64,000 nt of DNA. Origin: a virus. The stretch covers positions 62,001-126,000 of the IMG/VR virus record IMGVR_UViG_3300035698_026482; one strand, given 5' to 3'. The first letter of the stretch is position 1. Every line of letters starts with the position of its first letter. Below the pieces are notes generated by a model. That model was not told the DNA's origin. It ran no database searches and saw nothing but the letters and a program-made list of their open reading frames with translations. Positions 25,001 to 34,000 of this stretch are shown here, one piece after another. Both the position numbers and the translations under genes were made by a program.

Positions 25001-27150
25001 GCAGGCTCAATAACTGATGAACCATATGGTAGAAATGCATCGTTACCAAGCATCCTGAAGTGTGTCATTTGCCAGTTTTCTAAGGCGACATTACCCTGCG
25101 TGACCCAACGGAATCTAATGGCTTGAGGATCTTCTGGATCAAAGCCTTCCTCTCGTTCGATTTCATTTACAGGTACTGGAAAAGCTTGCAATACGCCGAA
25201 ACCTGGCGCAACATCATTGAACAGAAAGAAGTCACCATACTTGACAAGATTGCGGACCCACATGCGCAGGTTGAAATCAACGTTTAGCGTGTCGAAGAAT
25301 AGTTCTTCTAGTAATGATCGGATCTTACGATTGTCACTAAAGATGTGAAGGACGTTTCCCTTTTCATCTTGGCTAACTGATTCGTCTGCATAAATGTCAA
25401 GCGCGGCGCTGATCTCCGGTGTATATTCCATTTCGGAATTGTGTACAATAACGCCACTATTATCTTTTAGGATAATGGAGAAGTTATGATGTACTGGTAC
25501 TTCTATATCATAAACTGGTACAATATCGCCTGTTAGGCGTACCGCAACAATTTTGTGATTTTGATAACGTTCTGAAAAATCACCAAAATGCTTGTACCCT
25601 TCCCATTGAAGGCGCTTCCTAACTTTCCACGTGCTAGCATCAAGCTCTGAAGCTAGTTCGGCAAGCGTCATACCTTTTGTATAGTGATTAGCAATGCGCT
25701 GAAACGTTAATGTTTTATCGGCGTTGCCATTTTGAAGCTGAACCTGATCAGTTCTTCCCTTATTAAATCGACCGGGTTTAAATGTTTTATTGTATTCAAT
25801 AACACCATCGAGGTCCCTTCCAAAAAGATGGTTACCGTGTTGTGCACGCTTTTTCTGATTTAAATCATTATTTTCTCGAAGGTCTCCACCCGGAAGCCAG
25901 CGACTAGACATTATTTTTGATTGTTTCGCACGCTCAGCAGGATCTTCAAATCGTTTATTATTGATTTTAGCATGTAACGAAAGATGATCATGCGCAGTCA
26001 TAACACGCAAATTTTTATGAGTATTGTTATGAGGGTTAAAATCAACATGATGTACATGCATGTCACTTGGTTTTCCAAGCTGTTGACCAGACATCGACTC
26101 GGCAACAAGAACGTGTTCAGGCCTAAATTTACCAGTCCGTGGCGATCTTAACCAACGATATGTGCGATCACTTTTACCTTTTGATCCAAATTCCTTACGG
26201 GTAAATGGCATAATGGCCATATCTGGCTTAAGCTCGTCTACTCGTCTATATTCACCGCCACGAAGAAGGAACGGATGATTGCCAGTCGCACGAATAATCG
26301 ATCCGTCATCAAATTCAACTTCATAAACCCGGCGTTCGCCAGTCTTCCACGCTTTGGTAGGCGTGGAACTTACCAAATCGCCTGTTGCGTGATTATATGA
26401 AAAAACATCAATCTCTTCGCCATCGTTGAATCGCCTTACAAATTCATCAATACGAATTGAACCTTCTTCAGTATTTGTTGCAATTAATGTTTCGCTTGCG
26501 AGGCAAAAGTCGGCATAACGTGAGTTATGCACGATTATCGAATCAGTTGCAAAATTTTCATGGCCATCGACGGTTAGATCACCACAAACTTGCGTCGTGC
26601 AAGGTTCAACTGAAATAATCGTGTGATTTTGATACTCCGTCTTGAACTGTTTTCGATAAAACGGCATCATCGATTCACCAGGTCTTAAATCTTGTGCTTC
26701 TCGATAAGTTCCGTCACGAAGCATACATTCATGATCAGGCGTGCAAATTAACGTGTTACCGTCGTCGAACGTAACCTTTACGGTTTCTTTAATGCCGGAA
26801 CTGCGCGGGTGATGGGCCCATGCGGGAACAATTTGTTTTTTCTTATGATCATATGCATAAACAAGAAACTTTTCGCCCGAGTCGCCGAACTCAGCGATCA
26901 GTTGTTCAAGCGTTTTAAACTTCTCGGGGCCAGGAATAGCGATTTGTGTACTCAATGATACGCACAAACGATCGTATTGACCATATGCATTGATTGCGTT
27001 GCTATAGATAAAACTTTGTGTCTTACTAAAAAGCTCTAACGCTGTTGAAGTTGGAGGTTGTCTATAGTCTCGTACACGCCTCTTTACCGAAGTGGGAGAC
27101 TTGAAGATTCTACTGACCCGTGCGTACCAATTATTTTTAGCTTTGCTCAT
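22093..27150 (-). CDS. gp20: Portal vertex protein (gp20-like) precursor with three inteins
   Basis: 1685 residues, of which 933 are intein. The joined exteins give about 752 residues (T4 gp20 is 524). Extein blocks are unmistakable: DRL/SRYADF/SEMEYTPEISAALDIYADES, then YGSSVIEPARRIWRQLILIEDAMMVYRVVRSPERRIFYVDVG, NTIIDRSTGRVDLRYNPL/SVDEDYFVPRRG, EITTLAGGQH and IQKKLFAALKIPRAYLGYDE. The dodecameric portal nucleates prohead assembly and is the DNA channel. Inteins occupy residues 63-209, 216-571 and 789-1218, each beginning with Cys, ending His-Asn and followed by Ser. The C-terminal extension beyond T4 is rich in Asp/Gly (GGDDLGGDDFGG). Unspliced precursor could not be functional, so portal supply depends on three splicing events. 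Confidence 0.95.
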   Translation of the reverse strand: MSKAKNNWYARVSRIFKSPTSVKRRVRDYRQPPTSTALELFSKTQSFIYSNAINAYGQYDRLCVSLSTQIAIPGPEKFKTLEQLIAEFGDSGEKFLVYAYDHKKKQIVPAWAHHPRSSGIKETVKVTFDDGNTLICTPDHECMLRDGTYREAQDLRPGESMMPFYRKQFKTEYQNHTIISVEPCTTQVCGDLTVDGHENFATDSIIVHNSRYADFCLASETLIATNTEEGSIRIDEFVRRFNDGEEIDVFSYNHATGDLVSSTPTKAWKTGERRVYEVEFDDGSIIRATGNHPFLLRGGEYRRVDELKPDMAIMPFTRKEFGSKGKSDRTYRWLRSPRTGKFRPEHVLVAESMSGQQLGKPSDMHVHHVDFNPHNNTHKNLRVMTAHDHLSLHAKINNKRFEDPAERAKQSKIMSSRWLPGGDLRENNDLNQKKRAQHGNHLFGRDLDGVIEYNKTFKPGRFNKGRTDQVQLQNGNADKTLTFQRIANHYTKGMTLAELASELDASTWKVRKRLQWEGYKHFGDFSERYQNHKIVAVRLTGDIVPVYDIEVPVHHNFSIILKDNSGVIVHNSEMEYTPEISAALDIYADESVSQDEKGNVLHIFSDNRKIRSLLEELFFDTLNVDFNLRMWVRNLVKYGDFFLFNDVAPGFGVLQAFPVPVNEIEREEGFDPEDPQAIRFRWVTQGNVALENWQMTHFRMLGNDAFLPYGSSVIEPARRIWRQLILIEDAMMVYRVVRSPERRIFYVDVGGVPPEEVENYMKQQEAKLRSNTIIDRSTGRVDLRYNPLCNSLKSLIKLMDGRVITLGTLIDEWNDGKKDQWVYSVDIENKKIVPGKIEWAGITRKNAELVRVHIDTGTWYDCTPDHRFMLRDGSYRKAEDLVAGDPLMPLYLARTSKEDGHKITGYEKFYDPFAKKYVSTHRNNVIETEGFETIKGKIVHHIDFDKMNNNPQNLQTMTWRDHMRLHGELAAERNRSPAGRKASARRMKKTWEEGSITPKTFVNLWKDVDIRKKRIDKLTLQFDNNRFISAYFEILDKTGYSVKEKTLLALLNAHKKFGKHLHNTNPIFKNGKVGFTRSSLQARLKSAGFPRALSDLKKSWLSNRFEIKEITKFCEATENCRRADVLRQFDMSRHMLETLIRESDCDIDEFRQTYMPGNARYTASEGYKNHRVVRVERLEHREDTGCVTITKWHNFAAGPSSECVDDIEKCNDFIYLHNSVDEDYFVPRRGTESGTEITTLAGGQHVSATEDVEYIQKKLFAALKIPRAYLGYDEMLSSKATLAAEDIRFSRTVQAIQKVITAELQMLAYVHLFLNGYEGDDMFDFELRLNNPSTIAQQQKLELYNRKFEVIGNALGIADGQVFSQQYLLRTLMDMSEQQQKELAEEVVDDIQRRAALTKISEGAVPESVGFGGAGSGGFDGGNFDMPEDGLDDVEGGDDLGGDDFGGDDLGGDDEAVDDAGGDDEEDLFAGQVKAGSILGEQDPLKTDKKKKPSLTDSDDDRPINVSPEMKKKQYNRSRHRRHGAEAMVTPDFGKMVNIIDDPQQDPFGNPLESPFKNALSIKLEQMHPNDPARRLLEQQLSALAELDGYLIGAEDDRAPAAPRITGALQSVLNQLEEEFAPELARMREGDEEEGLLTEGSDSTTDLVNQLIEGSDESKLGKHDENDTNDGSDFTIDFDLDLSDD
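23497..24786 (-). mobile_element. Portal intein 3 (HNH endonuclease-bearing, 430 aa)
   Basis: Residues 789-1218 of the portal precursor. The first residue is Cys789; CTPDHRFMLRDGSYRKAEDL is the B-block region; IYLHN ends the intein and Ser1219 is the +1 residue. An HNH-type nuclease sits in the middle: KIVHHIDFDKMNNNPQNLQTM (937-957). The C-terminal block HNFAAG is separated from LHN by an unusual insert of about 15 residues (PSSECVDDIEKCNDF). It is inserted between RYNPL and SVDEDYFVPRR, a highly conserved portal site matching the T4 'SMTEDYWLQRR' region. Confidence 0.9.
25438..26505 (-). mobile_element. Portal intein 2 (HNH endonuclease-bearing, 356 aa)
   Basis: Residues 216-571 of the portal precursor. 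It begins CLASETLI, has ATGNHPFLLRGGEYRRVDEL as B block, and ends with HHNFSIIL...GVIVHN before Ser572. The nuclease has MHVHHVDFNPHNNTHKNLRVM (364-384), an HNH motif. A NUMOD/helix-turn-helix-like segment MTLAELASELDASTWKVRKR (494-513) probably binds DNA. It is inserted after RYADF, only six extein residues downstream of intein 1. Confidence 0.92.
26524..26964 (-). other. Portal intein 1 (mini-intein, 147 aa, no endonuclease)
   Basis: Residues 63-209. It begins Cys63 (CVSLSTQI), carries the B-block CTPDHECMLRDGTYREAQDL and ends GHENFATDSIIVHN before Ser210. The splicing blocks are present, but the stretch where inteins 2 and 3 hold their HNH nuclease is missing: MMPFYRKQFKTEYQNHTIISV joins the two halves directly. 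It strongly resembles intein 3 in the N-terminal half and shares the Y-x-NH-(I/V) motif before the last block with both others. Confidence 0.9.
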
Positions 27151-27192
27151 GACGGACTTTTAATTATACCACGTCTGGATATGTTGGGTATA

Positions 27193-30087
27193 TCAGTTGA
27201 GCCAGTTTAAGCCGCCTAATCGCCGACGAATATGTTCTGGTAATCTTGCACCGTAATCTTTTTCAGCTTCGGGGTTTGTTGATTGGCGCTCTATTAACTC
27301 TTTTTCAGTCTTTGGTAGGTTGATTTTATCGAGCTCGGAAAACGCGCTCAAATATTGTGAAGATACAATCCCGCTATTTTTGCCTGGTGACTCATAAATT
27401 CCAGATGATTTATTTGTGCCATTCAGCATTGCATATGCCATTGCACGTGCAGATTCGTCAATATTTCCTAGCTTAAGAATTCTGACGCCGATTGCATAGC
27501 TCATTATGAGGTCATCGTGTTCGCCTCTAGAAGCTGCAGCCCTACCTTCCGCCTCAACGTTTTTACCTGGTTGCCAGACAAAGCTTTGCAGCTGATGAAT
27601 GAATCTTGCAGAATAGCTGCGAATCTGGCGATTACGAATAATGCCCTCCATATTCGATAGAAGTTCATTTCTTTTTTTCTTGCCCTGGTTGTTATATCCA
27701 GGAATATCATCAGGACCAGGATAAAAATTGGGGTTTCGTTCTTGTTGCTCGTAATACATCGACGGATAATCACGATGTTGTAGGACCGTGATCGTGTGAT
27801 GCCCGTATGTATTTTGCTCAGGTGCCATTAGGGCGTTGTTAAAGTGCCGTCCCCAATGATCCAGCAACTTACCAAAGCCATCTGGACGAATATGCCCCAT
27901 AAATTCTGCGACGACTTCGCCCTCATTGCTGTCAAACACATGAAATGTTGAATAATCACCGCCGCCATCGCCCCTTGCAACGTCTGCCGATATGATGTAA
28001 TGATGTCCCTGGACAGGTTCTTTCCAAATCCACACTTGACCCGCTGGTCCATCACGCCTAATTGGTGGTATAGCCATCGATTTCAGCCAAGCAATATCAT
28101 CACCTGACACGTATGTATCGCCAGAGCCTAGGAAGTCACAGTTGTGAACAATTAAAGATTCAACGATATATGTGTGATCGTCTTTTACTTCAAAGTTGTA
28201 AACGAAGCCATTATATTCTGACGGTGTTATTTGCACACGTCCTGCAAACATTTCATTAGATGTTGTCTTAACCAGCTTCGTTCTGCTACCCGCTTTTGTT
28301 TGATGCTTCTTTTGTGCAAGTATTTCGTGCATTTTCATGCCATCAACATTATTCAATTCTAGACACCATGGTTGATTTTTTACATGATGAATGCGCGGAT
28401 AACATCTAAACATTGACATCAATGTTCGCATTTGATATAGCAGCTTGCTCGAAGCAGAAGCTATTACAATTTTGTTTTCTGGAAAATGCGTCCCATCACC
28501 GTCTGCCCAACCTGCGATTAGTCCTCTTACAAACTCAACGTTTGTCTTGAGTAACAACTGCATATCGATTGATTTCTCAGTAGCATATGATCCCTTAATG
28601 AAGTATCTACATAATGCAGCAATGTAGTAATTGTGTGTTTGCAGATTAAAACTATTTGATTCGTTTGGTCGAAAATATTCTCTTACTCGGGTACCCAACG
28701 ATTTCATAAAGTTGCTCGCCCAGCCACCGTGTGTTGTCTGTTCATCTGCGTGAAATGCAAACTGTGTACACCACCCCGTCTTGTTTGCGCGTGTTATAGA
28801 CCCTTCTGCAAGGTACAATCCTATAAAGCGACCTAAGTCATAATCAATACCAATAAAACGTTGTGTGTGACCACGCTGATTTTCATAATGCGTTTTGTCT
28901 TTTGTTACAGCAGATGAAGGGTATAATTTAGATAGATCGATTTCGTGTAGTTCATTACTGAACTGAGTCTCTTTAAGTACAGGCATTAGCGCACATGCAA
29001 ATCTCGCACCGCGTGATGATTTTTTGTACTTCTCTAGTTTCGTATTTAGCGAATCAATTGATTCAAATTTCCAATCTAAATCTCCGCTTAAATCTGCCGT
29101 TCTAACGATACCGGCGCCTGAAGACATTAATATTGGGTGATTTCCTGTAACCGTAATATTAGCTTTACGGTTGCCAGGTACTGACACATCCCATACTGTT
29201 TCGCAAGGTTTTATCCTTCGCTTGTTTACCTTAACAACAGGGCGATAGTGTCCAGTATGTGTCAAGACGTTGTCGCCAACAGCAATATCCTCAACAAACC
29301 TATATCCTGTATCGGTGACAATCCTGGCGCCCTCGCCGACGCAGTCATACTCTTGTGCATAGTATCTTTTACTATACATCTTGCGCGTTTCTTCTTCCCA
29401 CTTTTCATCGCGCTCAGGATGGACATCCCATTTCAATTCAAACGGAACAAAATCATTCTTTTTTGAAACTGCGTCAACGTATGTTTTGTAAAAAAGGCCC
29501 GCAGCACCATTTGGTGATGAAAGCATGACTGCCGATCCACCTGCAGAAATGGATGGAAGAAGGGCAGCCCAGATTTTTTCAAATCCTTCAATGTGCGCAG
29601 CCTCATCAATGATGATAAATGAAGCCGCAATACCACGTCCCGCAGACTCAGAGCGCGGAATCGCGCGAATCTGTGAACCATTGGCAAACTTTATATGCTG
29701 TCGTGAATCGCCAGTCTTGGGTTTTAGAATAAGCCACTTTGGAAGTGATGCAAATGCAACCTTCACCTTATCCATAAACTCAACAGCTGTCGCTAGTTTT
29801 GTAGCGATACAGATGATGTTTTTATCTCGATAAAATATTGCAAGCCATAACGCGTATGCGGCAGTGGTTGTTGAAATACCCAGCTGACGTGACTTAAGAA
29901 TAATATTGAAACGTTTTTTTACTAACGAATCAATTACATCATCCTGAAAATCAAACGTGTTAAACGCAATTGTGCCACGCTGCGGATGCTGAATTTTTAC
30001 GTATCGATTGATAAAATACTTGGGATCTTTACCACACTTCAGAATCTCTTTTACTTGGTGATCCTTACTAAGGATTGGTGAAGCCAC
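27193..30087 (-). CDS. gp17: Terminase large subunit (gp17-like) precursor with one intein
   Basis: 964 residues, 401 of them intein; the spliced product is about 563 residues (T4 gp17 is 610). ATPase: Walker A-type KSRQLGISTTTA (65-76), Walker B FIIIDEAAH (157-165), coupling motif SSPNG (190-194). Nuclease: ISADVARGDGGGDYSTFHVFD after the intein, APEQNTYGHH, and GEHDDLIMSYAIG near the C-terminus, supplying the acidic residues for headful cutting. It pumps DNA through the portal encoded next. The start is GTG 30087, sharing one base with the TAG of the preceding gene (TAGTG). The intein splits QEYD from CDFLGSGDTYVSG, at the ATPase-nuclease boundary region. Confidence 0.95.
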   Translation of the reverse strand: MASPILSKDHQVKEILKCGKDPKYFINRYVKIQHPQRGTIAFNTFDFQDDVIDSLVKKRFNIILKSRQLGISTTTAAYALWLAIFYRDKNIICIATKLATAVEFMDKVKVAFASLPKWLILKPKTGDSRQHIKFANGSQIRAIPRSESAGRGIAASFIIIDEAAHIEGFEKIWAALLPSISAGGSAVMLSSPNGAAGLFYKTYVDAVSKKNDFVPFELKWDVHPERDEKWEEETRKMYSKRYYAQEYDCVGEGARIVTDTGYRFVEDIAVGDNVLTHTGHYRPVVKVNKRRIKPCETVWDVSVPGNRKANITVTGNHPILMSSGAGIVRTADLSGDLDWKFESIDSLNTKLEKYKKSSRGARFACALMPVLKETQFSNELHEIDLSKLYPSSAVTKDKTHYENQRGHTQRFIGIDYDLGRFIGLYLAEGSITRANKTGWCTQFAFHADEQTTHGGWASNFMKSLGTRVREYFRPNESNSFNLQTHNYYIAALCRYFIKGSYATEKSIDMQLLLKTNVEFVRGLIAGWADGDGTHFPENKIVIASASSKLLYQMRTLMSMFRCYPRIHHVKNQPWCLELNNVDGMKMHEILAQKKHQTKAGSRTKLVKTTSNEMFAGRVQITPSEYNGFVYNFEVKDDHTYIVESLIVHNCDFLGSGDTYVSGDDIAWLKSMAIPPIRRDGPAGQVWIWKEPVQGHHYIISADVARGDGGGDYSTFHVFDSNEGEVVAEFMGHIRPDGFGKLLDHWGRHFNNALMAPEQNTYGHHTITVLQHRDYPSMYYEQQERNPNFYPGPDDIPGYNNQGKKKRNELLSNMEGIIRNRQIRSYSARFIHQLQSFVWQPGKNVEAEGRAAASRGEHDDLIMSYAIGVRILKLGNIDESARAMAYAMLNGTNKSSGIYESPGKNSGIVSSQYLSAFSELDKINLPKTEKELIERQSTNPEAEKDYGARLPEHIRRRLGGLNWLN
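28141..29343 (-). mobile_element. Terminase intein with LAGLIDADG endonuclease (401 aa)
   Basis: Residues 249-649 of the terminase precursor. Begins CVGEGARIVTDTG; B block ITVTGNHPILMSSG; ends HTYIVESLIVHN and is followed by Cys650. Two LAGLIDADG helices are visible: LGRFIGLYLAEGS (418-430) and FVRGLIAGWADGDGT (519-533), so it is of a different endonuclease class from the portal inteins. Removal gives the continuous conserved sequence YAQEYD-CDFLGSGDT. Confidence 0.95.
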
Positions 30088-30476
30088 TAGCCTACCTCAA
30101 CAATACCGTGGCACTTATAATACGCTGTTCTTACGGCCCGCAAAGGCGAAAACGTATTAATATCGATTTGTTCAACAACGGCCTCTAGATTTACAAGCTT
30201 AAGCTTGAGCGTTTTGCCGGTCGCTTCTTTAAATTGCTTTTTGACCTCCTTGAGATAGGCGTCAATCGCTTGTTCGCCGACGGCGCGCTGTTGTTGTAAA
30301 TGAGTTTGATGTAGATTGCCTTGATACGTGACAACTGTCGTGTACGTAATAAGAGCTGCTTCATCATCAGCCAACCTCATTTTGACGGACATTGTAGGCG
30401 TAGGGTTCGTCGAGCTGCGCCCCCAAGTCGTATCAAGGATTTGTCCTAATGCGTTTGTTTCTTCGAATGACAACAT
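30087..30476 (-). CDS. Unknown protein coupled to terminase
   Basis: 129 residues starting MLSFEETNALGQILDTTWG, with beta-like strands in the first half (MSVKMRLADDEAALITYTTVVTY) and a Gln-rich helix next (HLQQQRAVGEQAIDAYLKEVKKQFKE). Its stop overlaps the terminase GTG by one base. Position directly before gp17 raises the idea of a small terminase subunit, but I see no DNA-binding helix-turn-helix and do not call it that. No recognised family. Confidence 0.65.
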   Translation of the reverse strand: MLSFEETNALGQILDTTWGRSSTNPTPTMSVKMRLADDEAALITYTTVVTYQGNLHQTHLQQQRAVGEQAIDAYLKEVKKQFKEATGKTLKLKLVNLEAVVEQIDINTFSPLRAVRTAYYKCHGIVEVG

Positions 30477-30527
30477 CTGGTGTAACCTTCGTTGTCAATA
30501 AGTATCAAGTTTTTAGCAGTACGTACA

Positions 30528-30794
30528 TTATATCATTCCTAGCGCTTGAAGAACTGTCAGCACGTGTTCGTCTGTAGGCCTTTTGCCTTCATGCCATCTT
30601 GCTTCGGCAATCGCACCTCTAACAAACATATCTTTGCACCATGTGCAACAAGACCACGAATTAAAGGTCGCAAGATCTTCACGTGTTCCCATAACAAATT
30701 TGCACACAGGACAAGCTATCGGAATGCATTCACCGACATTCGCTGGTGTAACAACGATATATCCGTCGCATTTTTCAATTTTACGGTCTGTCAT
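30528..30794 (-). CDS. Small zinc-ribbon protein
   Basis: 88 residues with two cysteine pairs, CPVC at 28-31 and CTWC at 50-53 (preceded by another Cys), spaced as in a zinc ribbon. The C-terminal part (ARWHEGKRPTDEHVLTVLQALGMI) is helical. It overlaps the end of the 30781-31071 gene by 14 bases. Small ribbon proteins are common near replication genes of large phages; a nucleic-acid or protein-binding role is likely but undefined. Confidence 0.65.
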   Translation of the reverse strand: MTDRKIEKCDGYIVVTPANVGECIPIACPVCKFVMGTREDLATFNSWSCCTWCKDMFVRGAIAEARWHEGKRPTDEHVLTVLQALGMI

Positions 30795-31071
30795 GTGTCA
30801 AACTTCTACTGCTAAATGCGCAAGCATAAAAAATATTGGTGTCGTAGTTTCGTCTAAATGAATGGCGCCCCATTTTATCAGGATTATGATATCGAAAGCA
30901 CCATCTAAGTGAGTCAACATTACGCGAAGTAAGTGCCTTAATTTTCTTCATGTGTCCGAAAAATCCAAGCGTATTCTGCGAAGATTCAACGTATGCATAA
31001 TCTTTTTCCCGCACCCACATAAGTGGCCATGGACGTGCGCTCGGGTGAGGCGCATTTCTTGCTTCAAACAT
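30781..31071 (-). CDS. Unknown small basic protein
   Basis: 96 residues, aromatic-rich and basic (RPWPLMWVREKDYAYVESSQ, RWCFRYHNPDKMGRHSFRR). The ATG overlaps the last bases of the Mre11-Rad50 fusion gene by eight bases, and its end overlaps the zinc-ribbon gene start, so it is embedded in a tightly packed operon. No family recognised. Confidence 0.55.
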   Translation of the reverse strand: MFEARNAPHPSARPWPLMWVREKDYAYVESSQNTLGFFGHMKKIKALTSRNVDSLRWCFRYHNPDKMGRHSFRRNYDTNIFYACAFSSRSLTHDRP

Positions 31072-34000
31072 GCGAAACCTTAGCGTCCTTGCCTATGCGA
31101 GCTATATCGATTACGTTGTCAACGACGTCCTTAAGCGTATCGATATGCGTGATGATAATAATATTCTTAAACCATTGTGTAAGTGATCTTAACAATTGAC
31201 CACACGCCTCGATATTATTATCATCAAGCTCGCTAAATCCCTCATCAATCATCAACATGTCTGTCTTCGGAAGGCTTGATACGTTGATTAGTGCAACGCG
31301 AATAGCGATTGATGCAACCATCTTCTCCATACCGCTACCTAGTTCGATAATACGACGACTATCGCCGTAATTGATGTAAACATCCATCGATGTAGAATCT
31401 TCAGGTAATTCAAGCTCGATTGTGAACTTTACAATGCCATTCAAAATCGAAGCAATTTCGTTATTGATAACAGGTACCATATGACGTAACAATTGAGACG
31501 GGATTCCCTTTTTCGAAGTAGCCTTAATTAATAATTCGTATGCTCGCCAAGATTTAGCAAGTTCAAGATATTCGATGTGCTCACGTTTCAATGTTGCGGT
31601 GAGCTCTTGTAGCTGTCCCAGTTTTTGAAGCTTTAATGAGCGTTCGCCGTCAAGATCATTAATAACAGATTCAATATCGTCAATATCGTCCTTCAATATT
31701 CTCTGATCATGCGAATATGTTGCACGTTCAGCCTTCTTGAATTTTTGTTCTATATCGGCCAAGGTGCCGCGTTCACGATCTAATGAAACTGAGATGTCGT
31801 TGTTATCACGTTCAATACTGTCTTGTTGATGTTGTAGACGAGCGAGCGATAGGTTATATTGATCCTCTTTTGCAATAATACGTCGATATCGCTTAAGCCG
31901 TAAAGCAGATCCGTCCTGCATTAGCGAATCAAATACGGTCTTCTTACCGCTGAGATCATTTAGTAGTTCATCAACGAGTTGTTGTAGATCAGGCAGGTCT
32001 AGTTTATCCTGATGTGAATCCTTAATGAATTTGCAGCTAGGAAAGCTATCACCACAAGGAACCTCAGCAAGTTTAAGTGTTGATTTGCGCTTACGATCCA
32101 GTCGCTGTTTTTGTTCGGTCAGACGTTGTTCAAGTGCGAAGATCCATTCAGACAGATCCTTGCGTTTTTCTTCACGCTCAAGATGCGATTTAAGTGAAAA
32201 ATTTTGCTTAACACGCGAAACAATTTCGATTCTGTGCTCGGCTGCTTCCACACGTTTTTCCAATGCGTCTAGCTGAATTACGCTTTGCTTCATTTTGCTT
32301 TCAAGTTCTGCAATGCGCAGCTTTTGTTTGCTAATATCAGCTTCCGTTACAAGCTCACCATCCCCAAATCCAGCAAGCTTTGTGCGCTTATCTTGTAACG
32401 TATTGCGAGATGTATTAAGCTCTGCTTCAAGTTCATGTATACGCGCTGCTGTATTTTGGGTTTCGTCGATAAGGCGGGTCTTCATGCCTTCCCAGTCACG
32501 CTCGGGCATGTCTTTGATTTTCCCCTTAAGCTCAAGCGAATCAGCTTTTACTTTTTCATGCATCCAATCAAAGATATACATGTCAAGAAAACGTGACAAA
32601 ATTGCCTTACGTTGCGAGGCGCCCTCTGAAATGAATGACTTGAGACCCCCTTGAACAGCGAGTGATGTCAACATGAAATCTTCTGGTGATCCAATCGACC
32701 GACGAATTCTCTTTTCTGTTTCGCGTCTTTGTGTACCATTAAGATTCACGTTGGCGTCTGGCTGATAAAAGTCTAATGACGTCGTCGAAGTAATCTGTCC
32801 CTTGCTTGTTGTTTGTTTGTTGGAGCTTCGCTTGATCTCATGTCGACGACCGTTGACAGTAAGCAATGCCGTCGCTTCACATGAATTCTTACGAATATTG
32901 ATAACGTGCTGGTTTTTCATTGGACCGCGATCGGTCGAGTTGAAAAGCGCATACATCATTGTTCCAATAATCGATGACTTGCCCATTGCGTTGGCAGCGA
33001 AAATGCCGGTGATACCAGATAACGACGCAAAATCGATTTCGTTGTCTTCGCCGTAAGCAAACGTATTGCTAAAATTTAATTTCTCTAGCGTCCATTTCGT
33101 ATGACGTGCTACATCATCGCTTGCGGCGCACTGCGTGATATATGAAGAGACAAATCGTTCTAAATCTTTCCACGTATCATCTGATATTTCGACATCATAA
33201 AAATCCCTAAGCAACTTCATATGTGTCTTGGGATCACGAAGATCATGAGACATCTCCATAACGATATTAGAGCGAGTTGATGTATAATCATCAATCACTT
33301 CAACCTTTGGAACAACTTCCTTGGCATTTTTATTATCACGAAGCTTCTGGCTTAGCGAGCGCCAGTCTGCTTGTGCAATTGTTCCATGCGATCGCACGCG
33401 AAATCGAACGCCATCAGGATATTGCTTTGCATCATCAATAAGTGCATCTACGTCGCCAGTCCAGTCAAGCGTTACAAATCTACTCGGGTTCGGAAGCGTG
33501 ATAAAATCAACAGTAAAATCATCTTTTGACTTGATTTGCCAGAATAAAAACCCGTGGTCTGGATCTTCTGCATAGTTTTGTTGAATAGTTGATCCGCAGT
33601 ACGCCAACCAAGGACGACGTTCACCGTCAATACAATCACGATATGCAAGAAATTGCATTTTATGAATGTCGCCAAGAAGGCCAAAGTCATAGTCTTCAAA
33701 AAAGTCGACGCCTACCTCACCCTTCAGTTCAAAATCAGCTTCAGTTTTAGATCCCCAAACACCGCCATGAAAGACAGCTAGATTAATTTCGCCAGGAACA
33801 GGCTTAACATCTGCCCAACCTTCTTCATCAAAACACGAAAAGACGCACCAGTTAAAGCCTGGTACTGTCGCAGGATATGTGCCAGAGTCCTTAAACAGTG
33901 TGATATTAGGATTGTTGATTAGCTTTAGAATTGGTGAAATAGCATCCTGACGTCCCTTATTCATAAGGTTACCGTCATGATTGCCTAATGTAACAACCAC

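Noticed and set aside
30087-30476. Small terminase subunit (gp16)
   Set aside because: Position fits, but the sequence shows no helix-turn-helix or gp16 pattern that I can recognise.
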